DNA from: CAZOAR01 sp964577985
GTDB taxonomy: Bacteria; Gemmatimonadota; CAZMKB01; CAZNLH01
Length of the DNA: 64,000 nt
Direction of reading: 5' to 3'
Assembly: GCA_964577985.1 (NCBI GenBank)
Contig: CAZOAR010000001.1
Coordinates: forward strand, 56,291-120,290
Part shown: in pieces, positions 33,841-43,523 of the stretch
How the letters are laid out: the number at the start of each line of letters is the position of its first letter
Numbering within the stretch: position 1 is the stretch's first letter
Program-made: the position numbers and the translations under genes
Notes under the pieces: generated by a model
Database searches by the model: none
Seen by the model: the letters and a program-made list of their open reading frames with translations, nothing else
What the model was told of the DNA's origin: nothing

Positions 33841-35607
33841 TTAATCGAGAGAGGTCTCTTTCAGCACCTCTTCCAGGGTGGTTATGCGATCTTTCAGCTT
33901 CTTCATTCCATCTGCCCTTAACGTAATCATACCTTCTTCCACAGCCTGTTCTTTGATTATGGCGCTTGACGCGTTCTCGAGTATGAGCTCCCTTATTCTG
34001 GGAGTGATAGACATGACCTCATACAGACCTGTTCTCCCCCGGTACCCCGTCCCGTTGCATTCGTCACAGCCCGAACCTTTCAGGAAATGTGTTCCATCAA
34101 TCTCTTCGCCCGTTCCACACCCATCCTTGATAGCTTCAGGGTGATACTGGGTCTCCACGCTGCAGTTCGGACAAATCCGTCGCACCAGGCGCTGGGCGAG
34201 TATGAGCCTGCAGGCCGAGGCTACGAGGAAGGGTTCTATCCCCATATGAATCAGCCTGACTACAGCGCTGGCGGCATCGTTTGTGTGGACTGTGCTGAGC
34301 ACCAGGTGACCCGTTAGAGCGGCCTTGATGGCTACCTGCGCCGTCTCCTGATCCCTGATCTCCCCTACCATAATGATGTTGGGGTCCTGTCTCAAGAATG
34401 CCCGGAGAGCGCGGGCGAAGTTCATCCCTATCTCCGACCTCACATTGACCTGGTTAATCCCCTCCAGGTTATATTCGACCGGGTCTTCAACAGTCATGAT
34501 ATTGACCTTCACCGTGTTGAGCCTCGTCAATGCAGAATAGAGCGTGGTCGTCTTGCCACTCCCGGTCGGCCCTGTTACCAGCACGAGGCCATACGGGTTC
34601 GCTATCCCTTTCAGGAACTCCTGCAGCGGTTGTTCCTGAAAACCAAGCATGGCAAGGTCGAGTGGAAGTCGTTCTTTGTCGAGAATCCTCATGACAATCT
34701 TCTCACCAAAGATCGTTGGCACGGTGGATACCCTGATATCCACAACGTTTCCCCCTATCCTCGCTTTGATTCGTCCGTCCTGCGGCAGACGACGCTCCGC
34801 TATATCCAGATCCGCGAGAATCTTAACTCGTGAGATCAAGGCGGCTCTCAGACGCGTCGGGGGATAAATCACATCTTTCAGAACCCCGTCTATCCTGTAC
34901 CGAACACGTAGTGCGTCCTCGTATGGTTCGATGTGGATATCGCTGGCTGTCCGCGCTACCGCGTCTGTGATCAGTCCGTTTATGAGCTTTACAACTGGAG
35001 CATCTTCGACCTGCTCCTGGAGTTGGGATAATCCCACCTCCTCTTGCTGCGTCTCCACGAGCTCCATATCGAGTACGTCGAGATCCTTGATCAACTCATC
35101 GAGGAGGTCAGGCGTGCTGTAGTGCTCCTCGATCGCGGCGATCAGGGAGCTTTCCGGGCACACCATCGGTTCCACGTCCATCGATGTGATGAATTTGATT
35201 CCGTCGATGGCGAAGATATTGTCAGGATTTGCCATCGCTACCGTCAACTTGTTGCCTTCCCTGGATATCGGCAGCGCGAGATACTTCCTCGCTATTTCAT
35301 AAGGAACCATCTCGACACACTCGGGGTCGATTTCGCAGGTGGCCAGCTCGATGGCGGAAACGCTGAACTGGCGTCCAAGAAAGTGAGCGAGGGTTGACTC
35401 TGTAATATATCCGAGTTTTACCAGATTCGAGCCGATCTTGCCGCCATTTCTCTTCTGCTCTTCAAGGGCCAGTTCCAGTTGCTCGTTGGTGATGAGTTTA
35501 TCATCGAGAAGGAGCTTGCCGATCGCGTTCTTCTTCCCCCACCTCTTCTCCACCGTCCTTCCCCGCTTGATAGTGTTCCCTAACCTTCCACGCATCTCTG
35601 CCGCCAA
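33841..35607 (-). CDS. pilB: Type IV pilus extension ATPase PilB
   Basis: 588 residues. N-terminal MshEN-type domain (IGKLLLDDKLITNEQLELALEEQKRNGGKIG), which binds cyclic di-GMP in relatives, then the ATPase with SDIHIEPYED, Walker A GPTGSGKTTTLY, the Asp box MTVEDPVEYNLEGINQ, Walker B DPNIIMVGEIRDQET, and a zinc site CPNC..CDEC. The start is TTG 35607; ATG 35595 is an alternative, and neither has a strong ribosome-binding site. First gene of pilB-pilT-pilC-pilS, with a -24/-12 element upstream. Confidence 0.95.
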   Translation of the reverse strand: MAAEMRGRLGNTIKRGRTVEKRWGKKNAIGKLLLDDKLITNEQLELALEEQKRNGGKIGSNLVKLGYITESTLAHFLGRQFSVSAIELATCEIDPECVEMVPYEIARKYLALPISREGNKLTVAMANPDNIFAIDGIKFITSMDVEPMVCPESSLIAAIEEHYSTPDLLDELIKDLDVLDMELVETQQEEVGLSQLQEQVEDAPVVKLINGLITDAVARTASDIHIEPYEDALRVRYRIDGVLKDVIYPPTRLRAALISRVKILADLDIAERRLPQDGRIKARIGGNVVDIRVSTVPTIFGEKIVMRILDKERLPLDLAMLGFQEQPLQEFLKGIANPYGLVLVTGPTGSGKTTTLYSALTRLNTVKVNIMTVEDPVEYNLEGINQVNVRSEIGMNFARALRAFLRQDPNIIMVGEIRDQETAQVAIKAALTGHLVLSTVHTNDAASAVVRLIHMGIEPFLVASACRLILAQRLVRRICPNCSVETQYHPEAIKDGCGTGEEIDGTHFLKGSGCDECNGTGYRGRTGLYEVMSITPRIRELILENASSAIIKEQAVEEGMITLRADGMKKLKDRITTLEEVLKETSLD

Positions 35608-35694
35608 TTCTCGAAAAAGTTCAACCTACCTCATCGATCATACTGATACTGTCGAGAGCGTTCCGCCGCTCGGACGGAGGATCGATTTCAAGAT

Positions 35695-35710
35695 AGCACG
35701 TTCCATGCCA
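35695..35710 (-). promoter_or_regulatory. Sigma-54-type (-24/-12) promoter candidate of pilB-T-C-S
   Basis: Minus strand TGGCATGGAACGTGCT: TGGCA and TGCT with GG and GC ten bases apart. Start near 35684, about 77 bases before pilB. The -12 box is GTGC, not TTGC, so it is a little weaker than the pilA element. Confidence 0.55.
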
Positions 35711-35845
35711 TTAACAGGGCCGGGGAATGCCCCAGGAACATACTCACAGGATGGTTGCTGGTGGCAGACTCGTTTAGAACTGGTCGAAATAAGTATCAAT
35801 AAGAGGCAATTATTTCCACTGTCGGGAAGGGAAGGCGCCTTCGGC

Positions 35846-36493
35846 TCACTTTGTTTTCAGGAAAGGTTGCAGTTCGTCCAGTCGCCTCTCCCCTATCCCT
35901 TTGACCCTGTGAAGATCATCGACAGAGAGGAACGGGCCGCCTTTTTCTCTTTCCTCTATTATTCTCCCGGCCAGGACGCTTCCGATGCCCGGGAGTAACT
36001 CAAATTGAGCGGCCGAGGCCGTATTAACATCGATGCCATCAGACGTTACGTCTGTCTCCGTCTCATCGGGTGATGGAAATGGCACGATATACTCCGACAG
36101 GGCGGTAAGGGTCTTTTCTCCTATTCCGGGAACGTTCAGCAGATCCGTCAACACCTTGAATCCATCCTTCTTCTCTCTCTCTTCGATGATCCTCTCCGCC
36201 CTTTTGGGACCTATGCCCGGGAGCGCTGTCAACTCCCACAGATCGGCATTGTTTATGTCGACAGGGAACTTGACATGCTTTGCTTCCTCCTTCTCGTCCC
36301 TCATCTCCTTCGACTCTTCCAGCAGTCTGACCACTTCAATGGAGTCGGCCGGCAGGAGACTGCCAAGACGAAGAGACTCACCCGGCTCCGGCTCCGTGGA
36401 CTTCCTGTAAAGCCGGAGGCCGTTTCCAAGCAGAAAGACAGCGGACAGGAAGAAGATGACCTTTCGTTCTCTCGAAGTGAAAAAAGCTCTCAT
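35846..36493 (-). CDS. ComEA-like protein with two helix-hairpin-helix modules
   Basis: 215 residues. One N-terminal membrane helix (VIFFLSAVFLLGNGLRLY), an acidic linker, then two copies of the ComEA-type double helix-hairpin-helix: DINNADLWELTALPGIGPKRAERIIEERE..DLLNVPGIGEKTL and DVNTASAAQFELLPGIGSVLAGRIIEERE..DLHRVKGIGERRL. ComEA binds DNA during uptake, and type IV pili serve natural transformation, so a role in competence is plausible. Usual ComEA proteins have one copy. It is coupled by ATGA to the M28 lipoprotein gene. Confidence 0.85.
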   Translation of the reverse strand: MRAFFTSRERKVIFFLSAVFLLGNGLRLYRKSTEPEPGESLRLGSLLPADSIEVVRLLEESKEMRDEKEEAKHVKFPVDINNADLWELTALPGIGPKRAERIIEEREKKDGFKVLTDLLNVPGIGEKTLTALSEYIVPFPSPDETETDVTSDGIDVNTASAAQFELLPGIGSVLAGRIIEEREKGGPFLSVDDLHRVKGIGERRLDELQPFLKTK

Positions 36494-37401
36494 GGAATAA
36501 CCTCATAGACAAGTCTGGTCAACACGCTTCCTACCGCCTCCAGACTCCGGGAGCTGCATTTGTCGGGTGTGTCACCAATGGTGTGCCAGTACGGATAGTC
36601 AAAATCGATAATATCTATGCACCTTATCCCCACATTCAGCAGGGGCACGTGGTCGTCATATATCGCGTATCGGGGAATGGAAATAAAAACACCCTCCAGG
36701 CCTATCGCGCTAGCGACATCCCAGACTCTATTCACAACCTCCCGGCCCCCTTCCAGGGAGTATTTCTCCTGATAGATCTGGAGGTCTCCATCCCCTACCA
36801 TATCGAGCAGGAGTCCGAACAGGGGGCGGTAGTCTTTATTTCGCGAAGCGAACCTTCTCGATCCGAGAAGCATCTGTTCGGCGTTCTTTCCATAATCTTC
36901 ACCGTCGAAAAAGACCATGTCTACAGTCACAGACGGCCTTCGCTCCGAGAAGAGACGGGCGAGTTCCATGAGGACAGCTACGCCGGAAGCACCATCGTTA
37001 GCCCCTGATATGGGATTTTCGCGATTCAGTGGCTCGGGATCCCTGTCGGCGATCGGGCGTGTATCATAGTGAGCGCAGAGCAGGACCCGCTGTCCAGAGT
37101 CGCCTTCGAACCGGGCAACATAATTGCGGAATTCAGGATAGTCATCTGCCTCCGAGTCAAACTCGAAAGCATCGATCAACACCGTGTCAGCGCAAGCCTC
37201 CAGGTTGGAGAGCATCCATTCCTCCATCCGCCTGTGCGGCTCGGTCCCGGATACTCGAGGCCCGAATTCGCACTGTTTTTCCAGATCCTCAAAAGCCCTT
37301 TCTCCGTCGAATTGAGGGGACGGCTTCCCGGAATCCGCGCATGACACACACAGCATGACAACAAGAAGCATGACGCCTGCACGACAGATGCGCCCATCCA
37401 T
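36490..37401 (-). CDS. M28-family lipoprotein, glutaminyl-cyclase-like
   Basis: 303 residues from ATG 37401, which overlaps the SprA stop by one base (TGATG). Signal peptide with lipobox (MLLVVMLCVSC). Zinc-dependent M28 fold: CAHYDTRP, GANDGASGVAVLMELAR (Asp ligand), VFFDGEDYG (Glu), LLDMVGDGD, DDHVPLL and YPYWHTIGDTPDK (His). The DDHxPL plus YWHTxxDT combination is typical of glutaminyl cyclases rather than aminopeptidases. Such enzymes turn N-terminal Gln of exported proteins into pyroglutamate. It is sandwiched in one operon between SprA and a ComEA-like gene. An aminopeptidase role is the alternative. Confidence 0.8.
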   Translation of the reverse strand: MDGRICRAGVMLLVVMLCVSCADSGKPSPQFDGERAFEDLEKQCEFGPRVSGTEPHRRMEEWMLSNLEACADTVLIDAFEFDSEADDYPEFRNYVARFEGDSGQRVLLCAHYDTRPIADRDPEPLNRENPISGANDGASGVAVLMELARLFSERRPSVTVDMVFFDGEDYGKNAEQMLLGSRRFASRNKDYRPLFGLLLDMVGDGDLQIYQEKYSLEGGREVVNRVWDVASAIGLEGVFISIPRYAIYDDHVPLLNVGIRCIDIIDFDYPYWHTIGDTPDKCSSRSLEAVGSVLTRLVYEVIP

Positions 37402-40400
37402 CAGAATATGAAGTCCATCCATATGTTAGCTCCTATGGTTATCGTCCTTTGACCCGCCTTGCGATTGTTGACCACGTTATAGTTAAATCGAAGCCCCGTC
37501 GTAATGCGGGAGAAATCGTAATCCGCGCTGGGAGTGAAGGTCGTCGTCACGGTATTTCTCATCTCTGTCTCATCACCATCCTGGCGGATGACCACCTCAC
37601 TGGCCAGGCTCCTGGAATAACCGAGCTGAAATCTCAAATCGCTCTTTAGTTTTATCTTCTTCCTGGAGAGCCATGGAAGTGGAAGATGGAAGCCTCTTAC
37701 CGAGCGGACCGAATAGTTCAAACTCACCTGATGAGTCGAGTTCTCCTTGAGGTTCGTGTTCTTCGAGCCAGTATAATTGAGCGTCGAAGTCTCGTTTCTG
37801 TTGAGAGAATAATCAACCGACAGGCCATTGCTCATCTGGGTCGACAGAGACAGAAATGGAGACCATGTTGTTCCGTCTGTTTCCGATTCCACTCCGTTGC
37901 TCTGTGTCCCCGATGTCTCCCTGCTCTCTGAATAGTGTGAGCTGAGGTTGACGGAGGGAAGGTACTTCCTTATCGACCCGGGAAGTTTCAGGTTCGGCAG
38001 GTCCGCTCCCAGCTGAGGCCATGTGACGCCAGAGGAAAACCTTGAGCTTCCCCTGAAGTCATTGTCAGAGCTTCTTTCCGCGTATCCCGAAGTAAGTGAA
38101 ATGCCGGCGGGCAGGATAAGGCCTCCATCGACGGAGAAATTCCTCGATTTTCTGTGCTCCCTTGGCTCCAGTTCCAGTTGTTTGAATCCAAGTTGATACA
38201 GGAAAGGAGGGGTAATCTCCACGTACTGATAATCCGTCATGTCTTCATTGCCCAGTCTGATCGTGGCACTCTTAACCGCCCTGGACGCCCTGAGCAATCC
38301 CCTCCTCCACAAGCCTTCCTCCTCGTCCGCATTTTCTCCCTCGCCTCTCTTGACCTGCCCGCCTCCCACCTTCGAGGTCGGCCTCCCTGCATTCGCCCCA
38401 CCTCCGGCCAGGGCCTCGAACAGAGTGGGCAGTTCCACGTTTACCCTCAGATCTTTTGACGTGTTGTTGTTGAATTTCCTGAGATCCAGGGAGTCACCGT
38501 AACTCCCGCTGACCTCCGGCGTATGAATTTCATTATAGCGCGCAGAGTAGGTGTAGGATGGGGAAAGCCATGATAACACCTCGGGAGAGTAAGTATACTG
38601 GAAGTTCTGTGTCCTTCTTATCTCGGTCCCGGAATTGAATGAGAGAGAACCGAGTACATGCTCGATTTTTCTCTGATCCAGGTCTCTCTCCGTGTGAAAC
38701 AGATAGCTCCCGGACAGGGACCGCAGTGGTCGTTGCTTTATGTTGATCTCCTCCGTAGTGTAGAACGTCCGGTAGGGTGTCCTGACGCCGCTTTGGCTGT
38801 TTATCGTGAGGATGTTTGACCTGTCAAGCTTACCGACCAGCCCCAGGCTCTCTGGCAGATACCGGAATCGCGAGGCAGCCAGCCCTTTCACGAGCGTACT
38901 CTCCTTGATTATCAGGGGGAAAGGTATACGCCCGAAGAATCCAAAGAGCGATGACGGGAAGAGTGGAAAATCGTAGTCCCCCCCGAATGGCGTGTCATAT
39001 TTGATCAGGAGATTCTCTGTCCTGGTCCTTTTCCTGGTGACCGGGCCCCTCTTCGAGCTGGATAGAGCTGTGAAACTCGAGCTGATCTTGTCGACGGTCG
39101 CCCTGACGAAGCGGTTTCCCGAGGCCTTTCCTTTTGAATATCCGACTTTGAATGTCTCCGTTAAGTTCTCTACCCGATCCGCATCGCGCTCGGGGCCCTC
39201 GTCAAACAATATATCCGATCCGGTCTTGTAACGAGGGAGGGCTCTTCCGTGGTTTCTAGAATAGCTCAGTGGAATTCTAAGACCCAGAGAGGCCGGCATG
39301 AACTTGTGCATGTTGAGTGATGTGCTCAGATTGATATCCCGGGTCGAGAGATTCCTCCGGTTCTGATTGAGTTGCCGGAATTGATCACCCTGTCCGACGT
39401 ATCCGACCTGAACCTTGCCAAGATCGGCAAAGGCGGCGTTTACGCTCAGTCTCTGTGCGATACCCCTGTCTCGAATAACATCGGTCAGTCTGAACTCATC
39501 CACCCAGATTTCCCCGGACACCGTATCGACACCCGTATTTTTGACACCAACAGCCAACCTCCTGACGTTAGTAAGGGTTGGGACTCCTTTTACACTGATC
39601 TGTCCCTCCGTGTAGACGCTGTCTGGTGCATACGACTCGGGGACATGCTTTTTAACATCGGTCAATGACTTGAATGGAATAACCACCTCCTGCCAGGAGG
39701 AGGTGGGCGTGGCCGAGTACTCGTAGTAATTGAGGCTGTCCGTACCTATCTGGAGAAAAAAATCCGTACTGTCCCCGGCCTCGGCGTCCTTCCTGACCCA
39801 CACACTGATCGACCTATAGTCTATGTAGTTCTGCGGCGTGAGGAGAGGCTGTACAGCGGTGCCCGCGTGCTTCGGCCCGAGACCCTCATAGATGAGGTCA
39901 AGGGACTGTTCCTTGATCTGCTGCAGATCCGCGGGAACACCCGGGTCTCTTTGCGCACCTACTCCCGGCGGAGAATAATAGTCCGCGTTGTCATTGGTAT
40001 TCTTCACAGTTACGTCAAAATCCTCATCGGCACCAACATCGCCCCCGCTGATTCCCCGATCGAGCCAACTGTTGCCCTCAACTTCTATGGATCCTACCAT
40101 CACCGTCTCCGCCGTATCAAAACCGGTCAGCAGTACGCGGAGGTGCTTTATTCGCCTGAAATCCGGATTGTCGTAGCTTGTACCCGGTTGCTGAACAGGT
40201 ATCTGATAGAGCTTCCAGCCAGTCGCGATATTCTCCGAGATGACCTTGATTGTATCATCGGCTGTATAGGTCCTGTCAAGATCGATCTTGTACCTGAAGA
40301 CTTTCTCATCGGTCTCCAGCGTGTTGTTTCCGTTCAGGTCCTCAGTGTCGAGAAACGTGTTCCCTTCCGTTCCGTTTATCTTGTCGTAACTGGTCTCCGA

Positions 40401-43184
40401 GAATACAAAATCGTCGTTAGCGTCGTCACCTGGAGCGAACGTTTCATCCGCTCCTGCTACTCCGTCGAGACCGATGTCCTCGTCATAATCCAGTTTTCCG
40501 TCGTGGTTGAGGTCTTCCGTATCCAGGAGACCATTCGGACTCTTCCGCTTCCCGGCGTAATCGAAACGAAGAGCGTCTTCGCTCACGGTGCCAAGATCAA
40601 GCCATACTTCCCCACCCCCACCATTCAACCACACATTCAGGAACTTCTTCTCGCTGAAGTCGAGCCCCGAATTTGACAGCGGTTGTACGATCGACCTCCA
40701 CGATTCCTCCGGGAAAAACGCAGAGTCGGAAGGCGTGAAATCGAGCCTGAGTACCGTCCTTGGCCTGTCCTGATCTGCGGGAATCCTGGGGTTGAGATCA
40801 CTATCCATCACCGCTCCCTGAGACAGGTTGAACCAGATGAGCCGACCACTATCTGCGACGTCGAGGCCCGCTCCTTCCGGTGGAGAAGAGAACTTCCAGC
40901 TTCTTCTCGACATGCTGTAGCTGTCTATAAGACTGCTACCCTCGAAATCGTCCACGAATATTTCCCCTCGGGTGTTGGGGTTAGGGAAACTCACAGCCAT
41001 CTCACCCGCTATGTCCAGATGTGAGGTCGCGTCTGTTTCAACGAGGGGCAGCGCATCAACCATCGATGTCATGAACTCAGGCTCGAATGCCAGATTCCCG
41101 TCGACTTCACCGATAACCATACGTCTTGATTCATCTCCGAGGCGAGGCCTCTGTTCAATGCTGGCTTCCGACTGCATCAGCCATGTGGTAGACAGCGTCG
41201 AACCCTCCATCAACTGGTAATCGCCGCGCAGTCCAACCATGGTAACCTGCGACTGAGCGAAAAGAGGAGCGAATTCGTAGTCCACATTTACAACAGCATC
41301 GTCCGCAAGAAGATCAGGATTGAAGAAGATGATCTGCCCGATTTCGTAGATCATATCATAGTCTGTACCCCTCTGGAGCACTCGGCCGTTGACGGTTACC
41401 CTTTCACTACCCTCCATTACGTTCAGGACCCCCAGATTGAACGAAGTCGTCCGACTGCGGTAACTGACCTTTATGGTGTAAACGTTGTTCTGGAGCCCCA
41501 GGCTGACGGGGCTGTCATCGTAATACATCGCCCTGTTGGTATCTGTGATTGTTATGGAGTCCCCGTTCTGCTCACTCGGGCTGAGGAAAGGCTGGAGATC
41601 AGGAAATACCAGGAGTCCCCTCTCGAAATCGATATTATTCAACTCTACACGGCCGTCGCTGTCATCATCCAGCCCGAAAATGTTCAAGTAAGTCCTCTTG
41701 ACCCCGTTTATCTCCTCGTCAAGGACGGGATTCTGATCATCTCCCTTATAGATCTCGATGTTGAGGCTGCTCTCGATGATATCTGTCGACCCCAGGTAGT
41801 ACTGGTTCCTCAGTTGGTAATCCCATGCAGCTGACGATGTGTCTGGCCATTCTGTCGGCTTCAGCAGCTTGAGAACGCCCTTCGAAATATCTCCCACCGT
41901 GTCCCCCCCTACGGTCACATAGGAGACCGCGACGACCTCATCGTTGAGGATCGCGTGATTGAAATCTACTACAAGGTTACTCGGATCGAGCGTGTAGTCC
42001 ACTCCATCCCGCTGGAGGTCGAAATTGCCGAAATATTCCTCTGGCTGACCGGACAGGTCGGGATCAATCATGGCGGTGGCTTCTACCGCCCCGCCAGTTC
42101 CCTCACTTCCGCTTTCGTTGTTCGTCCCGTTAAGGTCATCGACCCACAGGTTTATCGTCCCCGAACTCGGAACGAGAGAGCTGTCACCTGCCGAGAGAAA
42201 ATCTTCAAGGCGACCCACGAGGGAGAAATGGTAGTTCTTCTGGAAATTGAAATCCCTGATGAGGAGAGAATCCTGCGATGAATGCCCCTGGAACGTCTTC
42301 TTTTCTATCTGATTTTCCTGCTTGGTGGCTACAGCCGTGAAATCCAGATCGCCAAGCTTGCCTCTGGCCTTCGCACCAAAGAGGCCCTGACTCGGGATTG
42401 TCCCGGAGACAAACCGTGATCCTGGAAGGGATAATTTGGTATCGCCCAGCTCAATTTCCTGGATAATCTCGTCCTCGTCACCTTCGTATCGTACTCTCAC
42501 CTGGTTCTTCGTCTGGAATTCCCTCTCACTGTCGTGGTCGACAAATACATGGATTTTTTCACCAACCGTCCCCTCGACATTAACCCGTAAAACCTGATCC
42601 ATCGAGAGGTCCGGGAATCGAGAAGCCCGTCTTATCTCGCTGGCGGGTTCCGGATCGAGGTATGTAGTAGATCCTCCGAATGAAATCCTGTTGCTGCCTT
42701 TCACCTTGAGCCCGCCACCTCTTCCTATGACAGCGGCAAGTGGTTTGGGCAGGTTCACCGGCAACTTGATGTCGGGAAGGAGTCCCTCCTGTTCGCTCGA
42801 GTCTGCGAATCTCCCACTGAAGTTTTTCTTTATAGCCGCGGCCCAGCCATTCCGAACCCCTGCATCCCAGTTATCCTTGACATACTGATCGAAAGAGTAT
42901 ACTTCCATTGCGGTGAGGCCGTAAAATGTTGTATCATATCTTGACTCTGAAAATACGGCGTCGGCTGAGTAATCGATACGCAGTCTGACGTACATCAAGT
43001 CTTTACTGGTATCAAAAAGGGGCGGCACCGATTTCAGACCGATAGAGTTGATGGACTCATTATTGCCGTAGGGGGAATAGGAAAACAGGTCTGCCGTTGT
43101 GCAGCATCCGGCGTCCGGCTTGAACGCCACCACGAAGGCGCAAAGGATGAGCAGGGAGATAAACGTGTCCGAACAAGCCTTCAC
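37401..43184 (-). CDS. sprA: SprA-family outer-membrane translocon (type IX secretion-like)
   Basis: 1927 residues. A signal peptide (MKACSDTFISLLILCAFVVA) is followed by a very long beta-rich protein with SprA landmarks: DQVLRVNVEGTVGEKIHVFVDHDSE, RFVSGTIPSQGLFGAKARGKLGDLDF, DGRVELNNIDFERGLLVFPDLQPF, NTRGEIFVDDFEGSSLIDSYSM and repeated amphipathic strands to the final NIWMDFIF. In Flavobacterium, SprA is the barrel that carries T9SS cargo across the outer membrane. No PorK, PorL, PorM or PorN is in the window. The start is GTG with GGAGA 11 bases upstream. It heads a coupled operon with a glutaminyl-cyclase-like gene and a ComEA-like gene. Confidence 0.88.
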   Translation of the reverse strand: MKACSDTFISLLILCAFVVAFKPDAGCCTTADLFSYSPYGNNESINSIGLKSVPPLFDTSKDLMYVRLRIDYSADAVFSESRYDTTFYGLTAMEVYSFDQYVKDNWDAGVRNGWAAAIKKNFSGRFADSSEQEGLLPDIKLPVNLPKPLAAVIGRGGGLKVKGSNRISFGGSTTYLDPEPASEIRRASRFPDLSMDQVLRVNVEGTVGEKIHVFVDHDSEREFQTKNQVRVRYEGDEDEIIQEIELGDTKLSLPGSRFVSGTIPSQGLFGAKARGKLGDLDFTAVATKQENQIEKKTFQGHSSQDSLLIRDFNFQKNYHFSLVGRLEDFLSAGDSSLVPSSGTINLWVDDLNGTNNESGSEGTGGAVEATAMIDPDLSGQPEEYFGNFDLQRDGVDYTLDPSNLVVDFNHAILNDEVVAVSYVTVGGDTVGDISKGVLKLLKPTEWPDTSSAAWDYQLRNQYYLGSTDIIESSLNIEIYKGDDQNPVLDEEINGVKRTYLNIFGLDDDSDGRVELNNIDFERGLLVFPDLQPFLSPSEQNGDSITITDTNRAMYYDDSPVSLGLQNNVYTIKVSYRSRTTSFNLGVLNVMEGSERVTVNGRVLQRGTDYDMIYEIGQIIFFNPDLLADDAVVNVDYEFAPLFAQSQVTMVGLRGDYQLMEGSTLSTTWLMQSEASIEQRPRLGDESRRMVIGEVDGNLAFEPEFMTSMVDALPLVETDATSHLDIAGEMAVSFPNPNTRGEIFVDDFEGSSLIDSYSMSRRSWKFSSPPEGAGLDVADSGRLIWFNLSQGAVMDSDLNPRIPADQDRPRTVLRLDFTPSDSAFFPEESWRSIVQPLSNSGLDFSEKKFLNVWLNGGGGEVWLDLGTVSEDALRFDYAGKRKSPNGLLDTEDLNHDGKLDYDEDIGLDGVAGADETFAPGDDANDDFVFSETSYDKINGTEGNTFLDTEDLNGNNTLETDEKVFRYKIDLDRTYTADDTIKVISENIATGWKLYQIPVQQPGTSYDNPDFRRIKHLRVLLTGFDTAETVMVGSIEVEGNSWLDRGISGGDVGADEDFDVTVKNTNDNADYYSPPGVGAQRDPGVPADLQQIKEQSLDLIYEGLGPKHAGTAVQPLLTPQNYIDYRSISVWVRKDAEAGDSTDFFLQIGTDSLNYYEYSATPTSSWQEVVIPFKSLTDVKKHVPESYAPDSVYTEGQISVKGVPTLTNVRRLAVGVKNTGVDTVSGEIWVDEFRLTDVIRDRGIAQRLSVNAAFADLGKVQVGYVGQGDQFRQLNQNRRNLSTRDINLSTSLNMHKFMPASLGLRIPLSYSRNHGRALPRYKTGSDILFDEGPERDADRVENLTETFKVGYSKGKASGNRFVRATVDKISSSFTALSSSKRGPVTRKRTRTENLLIKYDTPFGGDYDFPLFPSSLFGFFGRIPFPLIIKESTLVKGLAASRFRYLPESLGLVGKLDRSNILTINSQSGVRTPYRTFYTTEEINIKQRPLRSLSGSYLFHTERDLDQRKIEHVLGSLSFNSGTEIRRTQNFQYTYSPEVLSWLSPSYTYSARYNEIHTPEVSGSYGDSLDLRKFNNNTSKDLRVNVELPTLFEALAGGGANAGRPTSKVGGGQVKRGEGENADEEEGLWRRGLLRASRAVKSATIRLGNEDMTDYQYVEITPPFLYQLGFKQLELEPREHRKSRNFSVDGGLILPAGISLTSGYAERSSDNDFRGSSRFSSGVTWPQLGADLPNLKLPGSIRKYLPSVNLSSHYSESRETSGTQSNGVESETDGTTWSPFLSLSTQMSNGLSVDYSLNRNETSTLNYTGSKNTNLKENSTHQVSLNYSVRSVRGFHLPLPWLSRKKIKLKSDLRFQLGYSRSLASEVVIRQDGDETEMRNTVTTTFTPSADYDFSRITTGLRFNYNVVNNRKAGQRTITIGANIWMDFIF

Positions 43185-43523
43185 CAGAAGAGTTCTCCAT
43201 CCCCTTGCCGCCGTATTATGCGTTCAGCAGGTCGTATCGGGGTTCGAGCATGCACGATCGCGTGAAAAAACAGACAAGCGTTGACATACAGCCACCTTTG
43301 GACATCCATCCAGTTGATGTCCAGAGGGATCATGCCGCACTTTTTCACAACAAAGAACCGTAGCTTTACTCTTCTTCTGCAGGCTCCTGTTCAGGGTGGA
43401 GGAACAAACCATGAGATCGTTAATAATATAAACAGCAGCAGAGAAATACAACAGGAATAGACCGATACGTTAATTTTACCCACTGACGTTATTTAATGTT
43501 CCGGATTCCCGGAGGCTCGATAC
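43185..43523. other. 339-base divergent intergenic region between sprA and lptF
   Basis: It must hold promoters for both directions. A possible leftward -35/-10 is TTGTAT, 17 bases, TATTAT at about 43425-43453, far upstream of sprA. A perfect 8-bp inverted repeat lies at 43299-43323. No gene or RNA was recognised. Confidence 0.5.
43299..43323. repeat. 8-bp inverted repeat TGGACATC/GATGTCCA in the sprA leader
   Basis: Perfect arms at 43299-43306 and 43316-43323 around a nine-base loop, about 115 bases before the sprA start. It may be an operator or leader hairpin. Confidence 0.45.

Noticed and set aside
43185..43523. Sigma-54 promoter for sprA or lptF
   Set aside because: No GG-N10-GC element with TGGCA or TTGC context was found on either strand.
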